Part shown: positions 8,929 to 18,107 of the stretch, one piece after another | Layout of the letters: every line of letters starts with the position of its first letter | Position numbering within the stretch: position 1 is the stretch's first letter | Source of the DNA: Rubripirellula amarantea | GTDB taxonomy: Bacteria; Planctomycetota; Planctomycetia; Pirellulales; Pirellulaceae | Assembly: GCF_007859865.1 (NCBI RefSeq) | Contig: NZ_SJPI01000001.1 | Span: forward strand, 620,001-684,000 | Direction: 5' to 3' | DNA length: 64,000 nucleotides | The notes under the pieces: model-generated | Seen by the model: the letters and a program-made list of their open reading frames with translations, nothing else | The model's database searches: none | What the model was told of the DNA's origin: nothing | Translations under genes and position numbers: made by a program

Positions 8929-11640
8929 GTGACCTTCGACCCCTTTGGCGTAAGAGACTCGTTTGAAACCGGAAACGGTGCCGCAACGATCTATCGACTT
9001 AGCAAACTGGAAGATGCGGGACTGGGTGAAGTCAGCAAGTTGCCGTTTTCGATACGAGTCTTGCTTGAGGCCGTGCTTCGCAACTGCGACGATTTTTCCG
9101 TTCGCCAAGACGACGTTAAAAACTTGGCAGCATGGAATGCAAAGGACGTTGCCAAAGACGAAGTACCGTTCAAGCCCTACCGCGTTGTGCTTCAAGACTT
9201 CACCGGCGTTCCCGCCGTCGTGGATCTCGCTGCAATGCGTAGTGCGATGCAGCGAATCGGCGGTGATCCCGAGAAAATCAATCCGTTGATCCCCGTTGAT
9301 CTCGTGATTGACCACAGCGTGCAAGTGGATTTCTTTGGAACCGAAGCATCTCTTTCGAAGAATGTCGAAGTTGAATTTCAACGCAATCGCGAGCGTTATG
9401 AGTTCCTGCGTTGGGGACAGCAAGCCTTTGATAACTTCAGCGTCGTCCCACCCAACGTGGGAATCGTTCACCAAGTCAATCTTGAATACCTCGCTCGCGT
9501 TGTCGCGATCAAAGACACACCAGACGGCCCGGTCGCGCTACCCGACACACTGGTGGGCACCGACTCACACACGACCATGATCAACGGACTCGGTGTGTTG
9601 GGCTGGGGCGTTGGGGGAATCGAAGCTGAAGCCAACATGCTCGGCCAACCTTTGTACATGTTGATGCCAGAAGTCGTGGGCTTTGAGCTTACGGGCGTAC
9701 TGCCATCGGGCGCGACCGCGACTGACATGGTCCTTCGAGTCGTTGAAATTTTGCGAGAAGAAGGCGTTGTTGGAAAATTTGTCGAGTTCTTCGGTACCGG
9801 CATGAACAAGATGAGCGTTGCCGACCGTGCAACGATCGCCAACATGGCACCCGAGTACGGGGCAACCATGGGATTCTTTCCCGTCGATGGCGTGACGTTG
9901 GATTACCTACGTCAAACCGGACGCTCAGAGAAACAAGTTCAACTCGTCGAGCGTTATTCAAAGGAACAAGGCTTGTTCCGCACCGACGATGGGCCAAAGC
10001 TCAACTACACCAAGACTCTTTCACTTGACCTGGGCACGGTCGAACCATCGCTCGCGGGACCCAAGCGACCGCAAGACCGCATTCCGCTAACCCAAATGAA
10101 GCGATCGTTCAACGAATCGCTCACCGCACCTGTGGGCAAGTCGGGCTTCGGGCTCGACAAGAGCGATTTGGGCAAAGTGGCCGAAGTTAAAACCGAAAGC
10201 AAGACCAGCGAAATTTCGCATGGGGCGGTCGTGATCGCAGCGATCACATCCTGCACCAACACCAGCAACCCATCGGTCATGATCGGCGCTGGCCTGCTTG
10301 CTAAGAAAGCGGTTGAGAAAGGACTGACTGTCCCCACGCACGTTAAGACTTCGCTCGCACCGGGTTCTCGAGTCGTGACCGACTACTTGGATCGCGCCGG
10401 CTTGACGGACAGCCTCAACCAACTTGGTTTTAACACCGTTGGTTATGGCTGCACGACATGCATCGGTAACTCAGGCCCTCTGCCAGCCGAAGTTGCCGTC
10501 GCAATCAAGAGTGGCGATTTGGTGGCGTCGGCTGTCCTGAGCGGGAACCGCAACTTCGAAGGACGGGTCAATCCGTTGACCAAGGCAAACTACTTGGCCA
10601 GCCCACCGTTGGTCGTCGCCTATGCTCTTGCGGGCACGACGGACTTGGATCTGCACACCGAACCGCTTGGTCAAGACCAAAACGGTAACGATGTTTACTT
10701 GAAAGACATCTGGCCGACTCCCGAAGAGATCCGCGAAACGATCGCGACCTCGATCAAACCTGAAATGTTTGTCGACCAGTACGCCGCCGGTGTTTCCGGG
10801 AATGAACTTTGGAATGCAATCGAGGTTGCGGGCGGGGCAATTTATCCGTGGAACGACGAGAGCACCTACATTCAACACCCGCCGTTCCTGGATTGCGTGT
10901 CCGGACAAGACGTGCCCGACATTGCTCCGATCAAAGGTGCAAAAGTCCTCGCACTTCTGGGTGACTCGGTGACGACAGACCACATTTCGCCTGCCGGTGC
11001 GATCGCCTCGGACGGCCCCGCAGGAAAGTACCTGCAACAAAACGGTGTCGACATCCGAGATTTCAACAGCTTTGGATCTCGTCGCGGCAATGACCGAGTG
11101 ATGGTCCGCGGCACGTTCGCCAACATTCGCATTCGCAACCAAATGGCACCGGGCACCGAAGGTGGCGTGACTCGCTACCTACCGACGGGTGAAGTCATGA
11201 GCATCTACGATGCATCCATGAAATACCAAGCCGATAATATTCCTCTGGTCGTTTTGGCTGGGGCCGAATACGGCACCGGATCGAGTCGCGACTGGGCCGC
11301 GAAGGGTACGCTGCTATTGGGAGTGAAGGCCGTGATCGCGTCGAGCTACGAACGCATCCACCGCAGTAACCTTGTTGGCATGGGCGTTTTGCCACTTGAA
11401 TTTGCCGATGGAGCGACTTGGCAATCACTCGGCCTGACCGGCGACGAACAAATCGACATTGTTGATCTATCCAATGACCTGCAACCTCGGTCAACGATCA
11501 CCGTCAAAGCTACATCGCCTGATGGATCCGAAAAATCGTTCCCCTGTGTCGTGCGAATTGATACACCAGTGGAGATGCAGTACTACCAAAATGGTGGCAT
11601 TCTGCAGACGGTATTACGATCCTTGTCCAAACCTTCGTAG
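8929..11640 (+). CDS. acnA: Aconitate hydratase A
   Basis: Aconitase isomerises citrate to isocitrate in the TCA cycle using a [4Fe-4S] cluster. The 903-residue product matches the AcnA/IRP1-type long family. Cluster ligands are Cys442 ([12 protein letters not shown]) and Cys508/Cys511 ([14 protein letters not shown]). The mobile C-terminal domain has [16 protein letters not shown]. Earlier motifs include [20 protein letters not shown]. The start is GTG at 8929 ([12 protein letters not shown]), the only sensible start for the expected N-terminus. It stands alone: the upstream gene is divergent and the downstream one convergent. Length is normal (about 890-900). Confidence 0.97.
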   Translation: MTFDPFGVRDSFETGNGAATIYRLSKLEDAGLGEVSKLPFSIRVLLEAVLRNCDDFSVRQDDVKNLAAWNAKDVAKDEVPFKPYRVVLQDFTGVPAVVDLAAMRSAMQRIGGDPEKINPLIPVDLVIDHSVQVDFFGTEASLSKNVEVEFQRNRERYEFLRWGQQAFDNFSVVPPNVGIVHQVNLEYLARVVAIKDTPDGPVALPDTLVGTDSHTTMINGLGVLGWGVGGIEAEANMLGQPLYMLMPEVVGFELTGVLPSGATATDMVLRVVEILREEGVVGKFVEFFGTGMNKMSVADRATIANMAPEYGATMGFFPVDGVTLDYLRQTGRSEKQVQLVERYSKEQGLFRTDDGPKLNYTKTLSLDLGTVEPSLAGPKRPQDRIPLTQMKRSFNESLTAPVGKSGFGLDKSDLGKVAEVKTESKTSEISHGAVVIAAITSCTNTSNPSVMIGAGLLAKKAVEKGLTVPTHVKTSLAPGSRVVTDYLDRAGLTDSLNQLGFNTVGYGCTTCIGNSGPLPAEVAVAIKSGDLVASAVLSGNRNFEGRVNPLTKANYLASPPLVVAYALAGTTDLDLHTEPLGQDQNGNDVYLKDIWPTPEEIRETIATSIKPEMFVDQYAAGVSGNELWNAIEVAGGAIYPWNDESTYIQHPPFLDCVSGQDVPDIAPIKGAKVLALLGDSVTTDHISPAGAIASDGPAGKYLQQNGVDIRDFNSFGSRRGNDRVMVRGTFANIRIRNQMAPGTEGGVTRYLPTGEVMSIYDASMKYQADNIPLVVLAGAEYGTGSSRDWAAKGTLLLGVKAVIASSYERIHRSNLVGMGVLPLEFADGATWQSLGLTGDEQIDIVDLSNDLQPRSTITVKATSPDGSEKSFPCVVRIDTPVEMQYYQNGGILQTVLRSLSKPS

Positions 11641-11656
11641 TTCGGTTCAAGGACGT

Positions 11657-12466
11657 TCAGGGTCGACCGACAAATAATTCCACGGGGCAGTGATCTGAAC
11701 CGTGGACGTCGCATCGTATCTTTGCAGATGTCACCTGCGACATGAATCTTTTGGCGACCCAAAAGTAGTCCAAACGCCAACCAATATTCCTGGCTCTGGC
11801 GTCGCTGCGATAGGTCCACCACGTGTAGTGGCCTGGGCCGTCTTCAAAGTGGCGAAATGAATCCACGAATCCGGCGTTTACAACGGCATCGAGTCCGGAC
11901 CGTTCCTCGATCGTAAAGCCAGCGTTCTTCTTGTTGGACTTGGGATTCGCTAGATCAATTTCCTGATGCGAACAATTCAAGTCGCCACAAAAAATCACTG
12001 GCTTACGACGGTTGAGCTTTAGCAAGTGATCAAGGAATACTTGATCCCAAACCTGGCGGTATTCCAGGCGCGTCAAACCTCGCTGTGAATTTGGCGTGTA
12101 GACATTCACTAAGTGAAAGTCATCAAAGGTGACGGTGATCACGCGGCCTTCGGAATCGTGGTCGTCGATCCCCAATCCCAATTGATGTTTCGTAGGTTTT
12201 GCCAAAGACCATACGGACGTGCCGCTGTAGCCTTTCTTTTGGGCACTGTTCCAAACTTGGTGGTAGCCAAGTTCATCTGCCCATGACAAATCCACTTGGT
12301 CCCGTTCCGCTTTGACTTCTTGCAAACACAGCACATCGGGCCGATCGGATTCCACGTAGTCGCGAAACCCCTTGTCCATCGCAGCACGGATTCCGTTGAC
12401 ATTCCATGAAGTCAACCGAAGGCTGCTTGATCTCGATTTCAAATCCGTTTTCTGCTTGGCAGCCAC
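11657..12466 (-). CDS. xth: Exodeoxyribonuclease III (AP endonuclease)
   Basis: ExoIII/APE1-family phosphodiesterase that cuts at abasic sites in base-excision repair. The 269-residue protein shows SWNVNGIRA (Asn), VLCLQEVK (metal-binding Glu), VYTPNSQRGLTRLEYRQVWD (Tyr), FCGDLNCSHQEIDLANP (Asp/Asn pair), WRLDYFWV and the terminal GSDHCPVEL (Asp-His). The first ~16 residues (MAAKQKTDLKSRSSSL) are a basic extension before the family start. It lies 30 bases downstream of the polyprenyl glycosylphosphotransferase gene on the same strand and could be co-transcribed, with no evident functional link. Confidence 0.95.
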   Translation of the reverse strand: MAAKQKTDLKSRSSSLRLTSWNVNGIRAAMDKGFRDYVESDRPDVLCLQEVKAERDQVDLSWADELGYHQVWNSAQKKGYSGTSVWSLAKPTKHQLGLGIDDHDSEGRVITVTFDDFHLVNVYTPNSQRGLTRLEYRQVWDQVFLDHLLKLNRRKPVIFCGDLNCSHQEIDLANPKSNKKNAGFTIEERSGLDAVVNAGFVDSFRHFEDGPGHYTWWTYRSDARARNIGWRLDYFWVAKRFMSQVTSAKIRCDVHGSDHCPVELFVGRP

Positions 12467-12496
12467 CCGTCTTGTTCCATGATTCGTGTGTTTGAA

Positions 12497-13903
12497 CTAG
12501 TAAGCTTGATCTCGCTTTAGAACCACAAACACAGTCCGAACCAAGATCTTTAAATCCAACCAAATTGACCACCCGCGGATATAGCGGTGATCCCACTCGA
12601 CGCGATTCTGCATTTTGTCGAGAGTTTCGGTTTCTCCTCGGCAACCATTCACTTGAGCGAGCCCAGTGATTCCTGGCTTTACCTTGTGCCTGAGCATATA
12701 GCCTCGAATCAAACTTCGGTACTGCTCGTTGTGAGCTGACGCGTGAGGTCGAGGCCCCACCAGCGACATGGACCCTTCGATCACGTTAAACAACTGCGGC
12801 AATTCATCCAAGCTGGTCCGTCGCAGAATGCCTCCTACACGAGTGATACGGGGATCATCTTTCGTGGCTTGCTTGACGACGGGACCATTGTCACAAGTTC
12901 GCATGCTGCGGAATTTCCACACCAAGATCTCGCGTCCATCGAGACCATAGCGACGTTGGCGAAAGAAGACGGGACCGGGCGACGACATCTTGACGGCCAT
13001 CGCGATGATTAACATCGGTATCGCTGCCGCGATCAGACCAATCATGGCGAGCGTGACGTCGGCAACGCGTTTGACCATTCCGTCAACGCCAAAGAGCGGA
13101 TTCTCGAACACGCTGACGGCCGGCAAGCCTCCCATGCTGGTCCACTGCGAATTCAAGAGTTCAAAGACAAAGAAGTCGGGAACGATGTAAACCGAAACGG
13201 TGGAATCAGAAAGTTGATCAAGCAAGAATTTGATCCGATCTTCCGCTCGCATTGGCAACGTGATCAGAATCGTGTCCACTTGACCATTGCGTGCTAGATC
13301 AACCAAATCGGTCAAGTTCCCCGCCATTTCCATTCCCGCACTTGCGGCGGACGTTTCGCGAATGATTGAGCGATCGTCGTAGTATCCGACGACTTGCAGC
13401 CCGAGCGAAGGGTCTTGCTCGATGTTGGCTGCGGTTTGGCGGCCGAGTTCGTTTTGTCCGGCGATCGCTACTCGACGCACTCCAATTCCTCGTCGCATCA
13501 TGCCGCCTTGCACAATCCGCAAGCACATGCGTCCGAGCCCAATCAAAGCCGGTGCCAGAACCACCCAAGCTAACATCACGCTTCTCGCGAAATGCTCGCC
13601 ATAGCGAGTTGCAAAGGCAAGCAGTGCCAACGCCAACACGGTCATGGACCACGTCGCCGCAAGCGTCGTCAATTCTCGGTCGGGCGTGCCCACATCGGGA
13701 CGACGGTGCATCCCGGTCAATTGAGAGAACAGCAAGAACAAGACGACTGCAATCAATCCCATCGCCACCGACATCTCATCGACGTTTCCGCGGGCGAGCC
13801 ACCGGACTATCGCGAGCGATGCCATCACGCTTGCGGCATCTAAGGCTGGTTGGGCAACATCGGCCCAGCGTCGCTGGGTCATGATCGAAGTTTGAGAATG
13901 CAT
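12497..13903 (-). CDS. Polyprenyl glycosylphosphotransferase (EPS initiating enzyme)
   Basis: Membrane enzyme that transfers a sugar-1-phosphate to undecaprenyl phosphate, starting exopolysaccharide or O-antigen repeat-unit synthesis. The 468-residue protein has four to five N-terminal transmembrane helices (about residues 20-145), a CoA-binding-like cytosolic domain (VRRVAIAGQNELGRQTAANI), a further membrane helix (TLAMIGLIAAAIPMLIIAMA) and the catalytic C-terminus: SPGPVFFRQRRYGLDGR, VWKFRSMRT, RRTSLDELPQLFNVIEGSMS, LVGPRPHA, HKVKPGITGLAQVNGCRG. This is WcaJ/EpsE-type architecture. Context: a PEP-CTERM protein and a GT-B transferase occur elsewhere in the window; EPS genes and exosortase systems commonly co-occur, but there is no direct linkage here. 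The second Met (residue 8) is an alternative start. Confidence 0.92.
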   Translation of the reverse strand: MHSQTSIMTQRRWADVAQPALDAASVMASLAIVRWLARGNVDEMSVAMGLIAVVLFLLFSQLTGMHRRPDVGTPDRELTTLAATWSMTVLALALLAFATRYGEHFARSVMLAWVVLAPALIGLGRMCLRIVQGGMMRRGIGVRRVAIAGQNELGRQTAANIEQDPSLGLQVVGYYDDRSIIRETSAASAGMEMAGNLTDLVDLARNGQVDTILITLPMRAEDRIKFLLDQLSDSTVSVYIVPDFFVFELLNSQWTSMGGLPAVSVFENPLFGVDGMVKRVADVTLAMIGLIAAAIPMLIIAMAVKMSSPGPVFFRQRRYGLDGREILVWKFRSMRTCDNGPVVKQATKDDPRITRVGGILRRTSLDELPQLFNVIEGSMSLVGPRPHASAHNEQYRSLIRGYMLRHKVKPGITGLAQVNGCRGETETLDKMQNRVEWDHRYIRGWSIWLDLKILVRTVFVVLKRDQAY

Positions 13904-14021
13904 GGTCTGGCTATGAACGATTAAGCGGGGACTTTATCGCATCAGACGTTGGGGTCGGAACAAGATGATAAGGTGAAAACAGACCGTGTCCCCATCGCCG
14001 TCTTGATGCTACTGACCAACC

Positions 14022-14954
14022 CTAGCTTGCCTTTGCGTCAAACCAGTCAAAACCAAGGTCCAAAGATGTAGCTTGATGCGTAAGTGCGCCACTACTGATG
14101 CGGTCCACACCAGTTTTCGCAATTTCGCCGATCGTAGCGATTGTGACGTTACCGGAGGCTTCGAGTTCAACCGGTGATTTAGCCGCGTCACGTATGGCTA
14201 CGGCGCGAGCCAATCCGTCGAGTGAAAAATTGTCCAACAAGATGATGTCGGGCCCAGCGGGCAACACGTCGCGAAATTGGTCGATCGAATCGACTTCGAT
14301 CTCGACAATCTCGGGTGCAACCAACCGTTCTACCTTCCCACCCCGCCACGCCAAGGCCGCCTTTGCTGCCGTCGAAGCTGCGATCGGACCGTCCGCATTA
14401 CCGGCCAAAGCCAAGTGATTGTCCTTGATCAAGAAACCATCATGCAGCCCGCTTCGGTGATTGTGCCCACCTCCACAACGCACGGCATACTTCTCGATCA
14501 GCCGCCACCCGGGAGTCGTTTTCCGAGTGTCGTACAAGCGAGACTTCGATCCTTTGATCGCGTCGACGTACCGCTGCGTCAGCGTCGCGATGCCGCACAA
14601 TCGGCAAAGAATGTTTAAAATCGTTCGCTCGGCGGTCAACAAATCACGAACGTTTCCCGTGATGCTAGCAATCGCTTGACCAGGTGTGAGTACATCGCCA
14701 TCACGAATGTGCGAAACGACTTCCAAATCAGCATCGAATTCATCAACGATGATGGAAACGAGATCGTTCCCCGCGCAAACCCCTGATTTTCGCGGAACAA
14801 TTTGACAACCACCACGACGATCGGCATCGATCAAGCACACCGTGGTCCAGTCAACTTGATCACGTAAATCTTCGTTGATCGACAAACGAACGATCGCTCG
14901 CAGGTCATCTTCCAACTGGGGATTGATTTCCACGGGTGCGTAATCTTTGGTCAT
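14022..14954 (-). CDS. nadC: Nicotinate-nucleotide pyrophosphorylase (carboxylating)
   Basis: NadC (quinolinate phosphoribosyltransferase) makes nicotinate mononucleotide from quinolinate in NAD synthesis. From ATG 14954 the protein has 310 residues. Features: LTAERTILNILCRLCGIATL, TRKTTPGWRLIEKYAVRCGG, GGHNHRSGLHDGFLIKDNHL, VEIEVDSIDQF, ILLDNFSLDGLA, VELEASGNVTIATIGEIAKT and GVDRISSGALTHQ. The frame extends upstream to 15320, but that part overlaps the divergent HhH gene and lacks family residues, so 14954 is preferred. Length is slightly above the usual 280-290. Confidence 0.95.
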   Translation of the reverse strand: MTKDYAPVEINPQLEDDLRAIVRLSINEDLRDQVDWTTVCLIDADRRGGCQIVPRKSGVCAGNDLVSIIVDEFDADLEVVSHIRDGDVLTPGQAIASITGNVRDLLTAERTILNILCRLCGIATLTQRYVDAIKGSKSRLYDTRKTTPGWRLIEKYAVRCGGGHNHRSGLHDGFLIKDNHLALAGNADGPIAASTAAKAALAWRGGKVERLVAPEIVEIEVDSIDQFRDVLPAGPDIILLDNFSLDGLARAVAIRDAAKSPVELEASGNVTIATIGEIAKTGVDRISSGALTHQATSLDLGFDWFDAKAS

Positions 14955-15075
14955 CTGAGAGCGGGCTCCATTGGACAACGGGCAACAATAAGCTGATAAT
15001 CTAGCGGCATGCGATCGGGAGCTCGTGAGAGTCCTCGTCAGGCAACAATTCACACCGGAAAGGTTGACGACCAGC

Positions 15076-15468
15076 ATGACGGAGCGAACATCGAGCGTCG
15101 AGCCTCCTTTAGTCCGCCACAACGTCCGCGTGGCAATGAGCAGCCTTGCGATGGTCGCAGTGCTGGGCTGCTTGGCAGTATTGCCGTCGAAGCCGAGCGA
15201 ACCCCAGCGTCGTAAATCGACGGTCGCCACTCTGGAGATCGATGTCAACTTGGCTTCCGAGATCGAGCTATCTCTGGCTCCGGGCGTAGGCCCCGTCCTG
15301 GCTAAACGAATCGTTGCCAATCGGGAACGCGAAGGAGCCTTTCCGACGTTGCAATCGCTTTGCCGTGTCCACGGTGTCGGCCCGAAAACGCTTGACCAGA
15401 TTGCAACTATCTGTGTCGTCGATCCGCCTCAAGAACCAATGCCCGACCACATTGCCGATCGTCGCTAG
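15076..15468 (+). CDS. ComEA-like helix-hairpin-helix membrane protein
   Basis: A 130-residue protein with one transmembrane segment (VAMSSLAMVAVLGCLAVLPS, residues about 20-40) followed by IDVNLASEIELSLAPGVGPVLAKRIVANRE and a second hairpin LCRVHGVGPKTLDQIATICV (the first motif given in parts: DVNLASEIELSLAPGVG, then PVLAKRIV). This tandem helix-hairpin-helix is the ComEA DNA-binding fold, used in DNA uptake or other DNA contacts in the periplasm. A GTG at 15025 would add 17 residues; ATG 15076 was preferred as a usual start codon. It is divergent from nadC (121-base gap) and precedes uvrB on the same strand by 157 bases. Competence function is inferred from family only. Confidence 0.75.
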   Translation: MTERTSSVEPPLVRHNVRVAMSSLAMVAVLGCLAVLPSKPSEPQRRKSTVATLEIDVNLASEIELSLAPGVGPVLAKRIVANREREGAFPTLQSLCRVHGVGPKTLDQIATICVVDPPQEPMPDHIADRR

Positions 15469-15625
15469 CGGTTCACGGATGGAACGCGTTTAGCTTACTT
15501 TCGGCAAAATGCCGCTGTATTGCAGCGATGTCGTCCCATGTCCTTACTAGGGATTCGTTGAACTAGCCAGCAACGCTAGGATTGAAGGACCGAGGTTCCC
15601 TTCCTTTGCCCGATTCAATCTGTTC

Positions 15626-17737
15626 ATGACTGACCCATTACCATTGGCTGACTTCGACCTCCATTGCCCGTTTCAACCCGGCGGAGACCAACCTGCCGCG
15701 ATTGAGGCGTTGACGCGAGGTTTCAAATCGGGACGCGAAAGTCAGGTTTTGTTGGGGGCGACGGGTACCGGCAAGACGTTTACGATGGCGAACGTGATCG
15801 CCAATCTGCGTCGGCCCGCATTGGTCCTTAGCCATAACAAGACATTGGCCGCTCAACTCTATGGTGAGTTCAAAGAGTTCTTTCCCAACAATGCCGTCCA
15901 CTATTTTGTTAGCTACTACGACTACTACCAACCCGAAGCCTACATTCCACAGCGCGATGTCTACATCGAGAAAGACTCGTCGATCAATGAGGAAATTGAT
16001 CGGCTTCGCTTGGCCACCACAAGCTCGCTCGTAAGTCGTCGCGACGTCGTCATCATCGCCTCGGTCAGTAGTATCTACGGACTAGGATCGCCGAAGGATT
16101 ACAAAGAGCAAACGGTGGCTCTTCATCGCGGAGAGCAAACGCGGCGCGATCATTTGCTTTTGAAGCTGGTCGACATTCTTTACGAACGCAACGATATCAA
16201 CTTCGAGCGAGGTAAATTCCGCGTCCGGGGAGACTCGATTGAACTATGGCCTAGCTACGAAGAATTTGCCTATCGGATTGAAATGTGGGGCGACGAGATC
16301 GAGCAAATTTCGTTGATTAAACCTGTATCAGGCGAAACGATCAAAACCACCGATCACCTTTATATCTATCCGGCTCGCCACTTTGTGATGCCAGAGAATC
16401 GAATCCAAGCGGCGATACGAGTCATCAAAGAAGAGCTCCATCAACAACTCGAAATCTTTCAGTCCCAGGGCAAACTGCTCGAAGCACAACGACTCTCCGC
16501 TCGCACTCGATTCGACCTCGAGATGATGGCCGAGGTAGGCCATTGTCCTGGCATCGAAAACTACAGCCGACCTTTGTCCGGAAAACCTCCGGGTTCGTCC
16601 CCCGACACCCTTTACGAATTCTTCCCGAAGGACTTCGTCACTTTCGTCGACGAAAGCCACGTCACCGTGCCGCAAGTTCGAGCGATGTATGCTGGCGACC
16701 GCAGTCGTAAAGAGACTCTTGTCTCGCATGGTTTCCGCTTACCAAGCGCGCTTGATAATCGGCCTTTGAAGTTTGAAGAATGGGAAAAGCGAACAGGGCA
16801 AATTTGCTTCGTCAGCGCTACGCCGAGCGACTACGAACTGGAACGAACCAGTGGCGAGGTCGTTGAACAGATCATTCGACCGACCGGCTTGCTGGATCCT
16901 GAAGTCGACGTGGTTTCGGCACGTGGCCAGGTGAATCATTTGCTTCAAGAGATTCGTATCCGTGCCGAAAAGAACGAACGGGTATTGGTAACGGCGCTAA
17001 CCAAACGTTTGGCGGAAGATTTATCGACGTTCTTCCAAGAGCAAAACGTGCGATGTCGATGGTTACACAGCGAGCTCAACGCCTTCGAACGCGTGGAATT
17101 GCTGCAGGAACTTCGCGCCGGGACGTTCGATTGTCTTGTGGGAGTGAACCTGCTGAGAGAAGGCCTCGACTTGCCCGAAGTTTCGCTCGTTGCGATCCTG
17201 GATGCTGACAAGGAGGGTTTTCTGCGTAGTGAAACCAGTCTGATTCAAACCATCGGCCGGGCGGCTCGAAATGCCAATTCCAAGGTCATTCTGTATGCCG
17301 ACAAGGTCACTCATTCGATGAAGATGGCGATCGATGAAACAGAACGCCGAAGGGCAATTCAACAGCGATACAACGAAGAACATGGAATCACACCGGAGAC
17401 GATCATCAAATCGATTCGATCTGGCATCGAAGCCGACGCTTCAAAGCATCGCACGGCAGCCGCGGCGGCCAAGGGCGAGGCCGACGGAACCTATATCACC
17501 ATCGAATATGTCGATGCTCTTGAGCGAGAAATGCTGTCCGCAGCCGAGGCGTTGGAGTTTGAACGAGCTGCATCCCTTCGCGATCGCGTGCTGCAACTCC
17601 GCGACAACATCGGCAAGCCGCTGGCCGAAGTGGAAATGACCGCTCCGAAAAGTTCTGGGCAACCGGGACGTCAAAAGCGGGGACGCAAGGGAGTGAAGTC
17701 CGGTCGATCAAAAGTACCCAGACCCAAGTCGGGATAG
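15626..17737 (+). CDS. uvrB: Excinuclease ABC subunit UvrB
   Basis: UvrB is the damage-verifying helicase-like subunit of nucleotide-excision repair. The 703-residue product has Walker A GATGTGKTF near residues 44-52, the beta-hairpin region YYDYYQPEAYIPQRDVYIEK, the DEAH-like VDESHVTVPQ, helicase motifs VTALTKRLAEDLS, LREGLDLPEVSLVAILDADK and QTIGRAARN, and a C-terminal UVR motif (LEREMLSAAEALEFERAASL, about residues 632-665) that contacts UvrC. The tail after it (PGRQKRGRKGVKSGRSK) is basic. Length is slightly above the usual 660-680 because of that tail. No LexA-like box is evident to me upstream. Confidence 0.98.
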   Translation: MTDPLPLADFDLHCPFQPGGDQPAAIEALTRGFKSGRESQVLLGATGTGKTFTMANVIANLRRPALVLSHNKTLAAQLYGEFKEFFPNNAVHYFVSYYDYYQPEAYIPQRDVYIEKDSSINEEIDRLRLATTSSLVSRRDVVIIASVSSIYGLGSPKDYKEQTVALHRGEQTRRDHLLLKLVDILYERNDINFERGKFRVRGDSIELWPSYEEFAYRIEMWGDEIEQISLIKPVSGETIKTTDHLYIYPARHFVMPENRIQAAIRVIKEELHQQLEIFQSQGKLLEAQRLSARTRFDLEMMAEVGHCPGIENYSRPLSGKPPGSSPDTLYEFFPKDFVTFVDESHVTVPQVRAMYAGDRSRKETLVSHGFRLPSALDNRPLKFEEWEKRTGQICFVSATPSDYELERTSGEVVEQIIRPTGLLDPEVDVVSARGQVNHLLQEIRIRAEKNERVLVTALTKRLAEDLSTFFQEQNVRCRWLHSELNAFERVELLQELRAGTFDCLVGVNLLREGLDLPEVSLVAILDADKEGFLRSETSLIQTIGRAARNANSKVILYADKVTHSMKMAIDETERRRAIQQRYNEEHGITPETIIKSIRSGIEADASKHRTAAAAAKGEADGTYITIEYVDALEREMLSAAEALEFERAASLRDRVLQLRDNIGKPLAEVEMTAPKSSGQPGRQKRGRKGVKSGRSKVPRPKSG

Positions 17738-18107
17738 TCGCCATGCACTCCGTGCTCGTAACGTCGTTCGGAATTTTCGTTGCGAGCAGCGCTCGCAGAC
17801 CAATAGGCTTTCAGTCCAGCGTAGACTGAAGCGACTTGCCGAGAGTCCGGGCATACTGGAGCGACGTATCAGGGGAAGGTCACAACTAAAAATGTCCTAC
17901 GCGAAGCGTTGTTACTGTCGAAACATTGAAGTTGAAACTCCGAGTAACATCAATGCCACCGTACGCTCAAACTTCAGTCATTCAACCGCCTGCCAGACGC
18001 ATAATGCAGCATGTTTTCCTCACTTTAGGGGATTCCTTGTTCTTTGAACAAGTAAACTGAATTGGCACCTCCGAATAGAACTCTCCGCGATCCACCACGC
18101 CTGCGCT
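17738..18107. other. Intergenic gap before surface protein
   Basis: 370 bases with no convincing gene or RNA. At 17894-17910 lies a 17-base sequence that recurs exactly inverted at 22162-22178 on the other side of the surface-protein gene. No terminator for uvrB is obvious. Confidence 0.4.

Noticed and set aside
9468-11494. Several minus-strand frames of 90-223 codons opposite aconitase
   Set aside because: All lie opposite a well-supported acnA frame with every motif intact.
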